Source: Bacillota bacterium
GTDB lineage: Bacteria > Bacillota > DTU030 > DUMP01
DNA length: 51,942 bases
Direction: 5' to 3'
Assembly (NCBI GenBank): GCA_012837285.1
Contig: DURJ01000153.1
Location: 1 to 51,942, forward strand
A program made the position numbers and the translations under genes. A model generated the notes under the pieces. That model searched no databases and was not told where the DNA came from. It saw only the letters and a list, made by a program, of their open reading frames with translations. Each line of letters begins with the position of its first letter. Position 1 is the first letter of the stretch. Below are positions 51,893 through 51,942 of the stretch, piece after piece.

Positions 51893-51942
51893 GTAAAAAG
51901 GCCCTGTCTCCCTTAGGAAACTAAGCCTCCCGGCTGGTGGCC
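51893..51942 (-). terminator. Possible terminator of a gene beyond the window edge
   Basis: The transcribed strand here has a CTTAG/CTAAG stem, then AGACAGGGCCTTTTTAC, a terminator-like end. Most of the structure and its gene lie outside the window, so the call is tentative. Confidence 0.35.

Overview
The window is core chromosome of an endospore-forming, flagellated Firmicute of the class Clostridia. SpoIIGA, sigma-E and sigma-G show sporulation; flgM to flgL with fliW and csrA show motility; gene order follows the Bacillus subtilis blocks around prkC/priA/yloA, pyrR/ileS/divIVA and sigG/spoIIGA. Base composition is moderately GC-rich, many genes start with GTG or TTG, and an LL-diaminopimelate aminotransferase is present. 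Together these suggest the Moorella/Desulfotomaculum side of the class, but I cannot name a genus. Nearly every gene lies on the minus strand; only rqcH is clearly on the plus strand. I saw no tRNA, rRNA, insertion sequence, prophage or CRISPR array.
Layout, left to right (reverse of transcription on the minus strand). 1-5461: Ser/Thr phosphorylation and wall block: PASTA kinase (cut by the window edge), class B PBP, FtsW/RodA, PP2C phosphatase, an unannotated 51-residue membrane ORF and a DUF3662-FHA protein. 5458-15392: rlmN, rsmB, a DUF6391/DUF116 membrane pair, fmt, def, priA, coaBC, rpoZ, gmk, remA. 15429-21081: yicC, dapL, dapF and a SERCA-type Ca2+ ATPase. 21244-23010: rqcH on the plus strand, ending in a long hairpin that spans its stop codon. 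23068-30730: uraA and pyrR, each behind a PyrR-type attenuator, then rluD, lspA, yteA, a DUF5665 gene and ileS with a complete T-box leader. 30750-37069: paired gate-domain membrane proteins, divIVA, proC, sepF, yggS, an HlyD-like gene, pgeF, ylmC and a second unannotated 51-residue membrane ORF. 37083-40823: sigG, sigE, spoIIGA, ftsZ. 40962-48090: an M48 protease, then csrA, fliW, DUF6470, flgL, flgK, flgN, flgM, yvyF and comFC. 48093-51942: a GGDEF protein and argS.
How the genes work together. The kinase, phosphatase and FHA reader sit with a PBP and an SEDS polymerase, so wall synthesis is probably under phospho-control. FtsZ, SepF and DivIVA supply division; DapL and DapF supply meso-diaminopimelate for the wall. 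The spoIIG-sigG block is the sporulation switch.
The main new observations are regulatory. A 15-bp hairpin joins the sequence just after the sigE stop to the sigG Shine-Dalgarno and AUG. It would form only in read-through mRNA, because a sigma-F-type promoter inside it makes transcripts lacking the 5' arm. There is also a spoIIG promoter with a 21-bp spacer and two Spo0A-like boxes, and two nested PyrR attenuators. The coding content is otherwise conserved; I do not see a wholly new multi-gene system.
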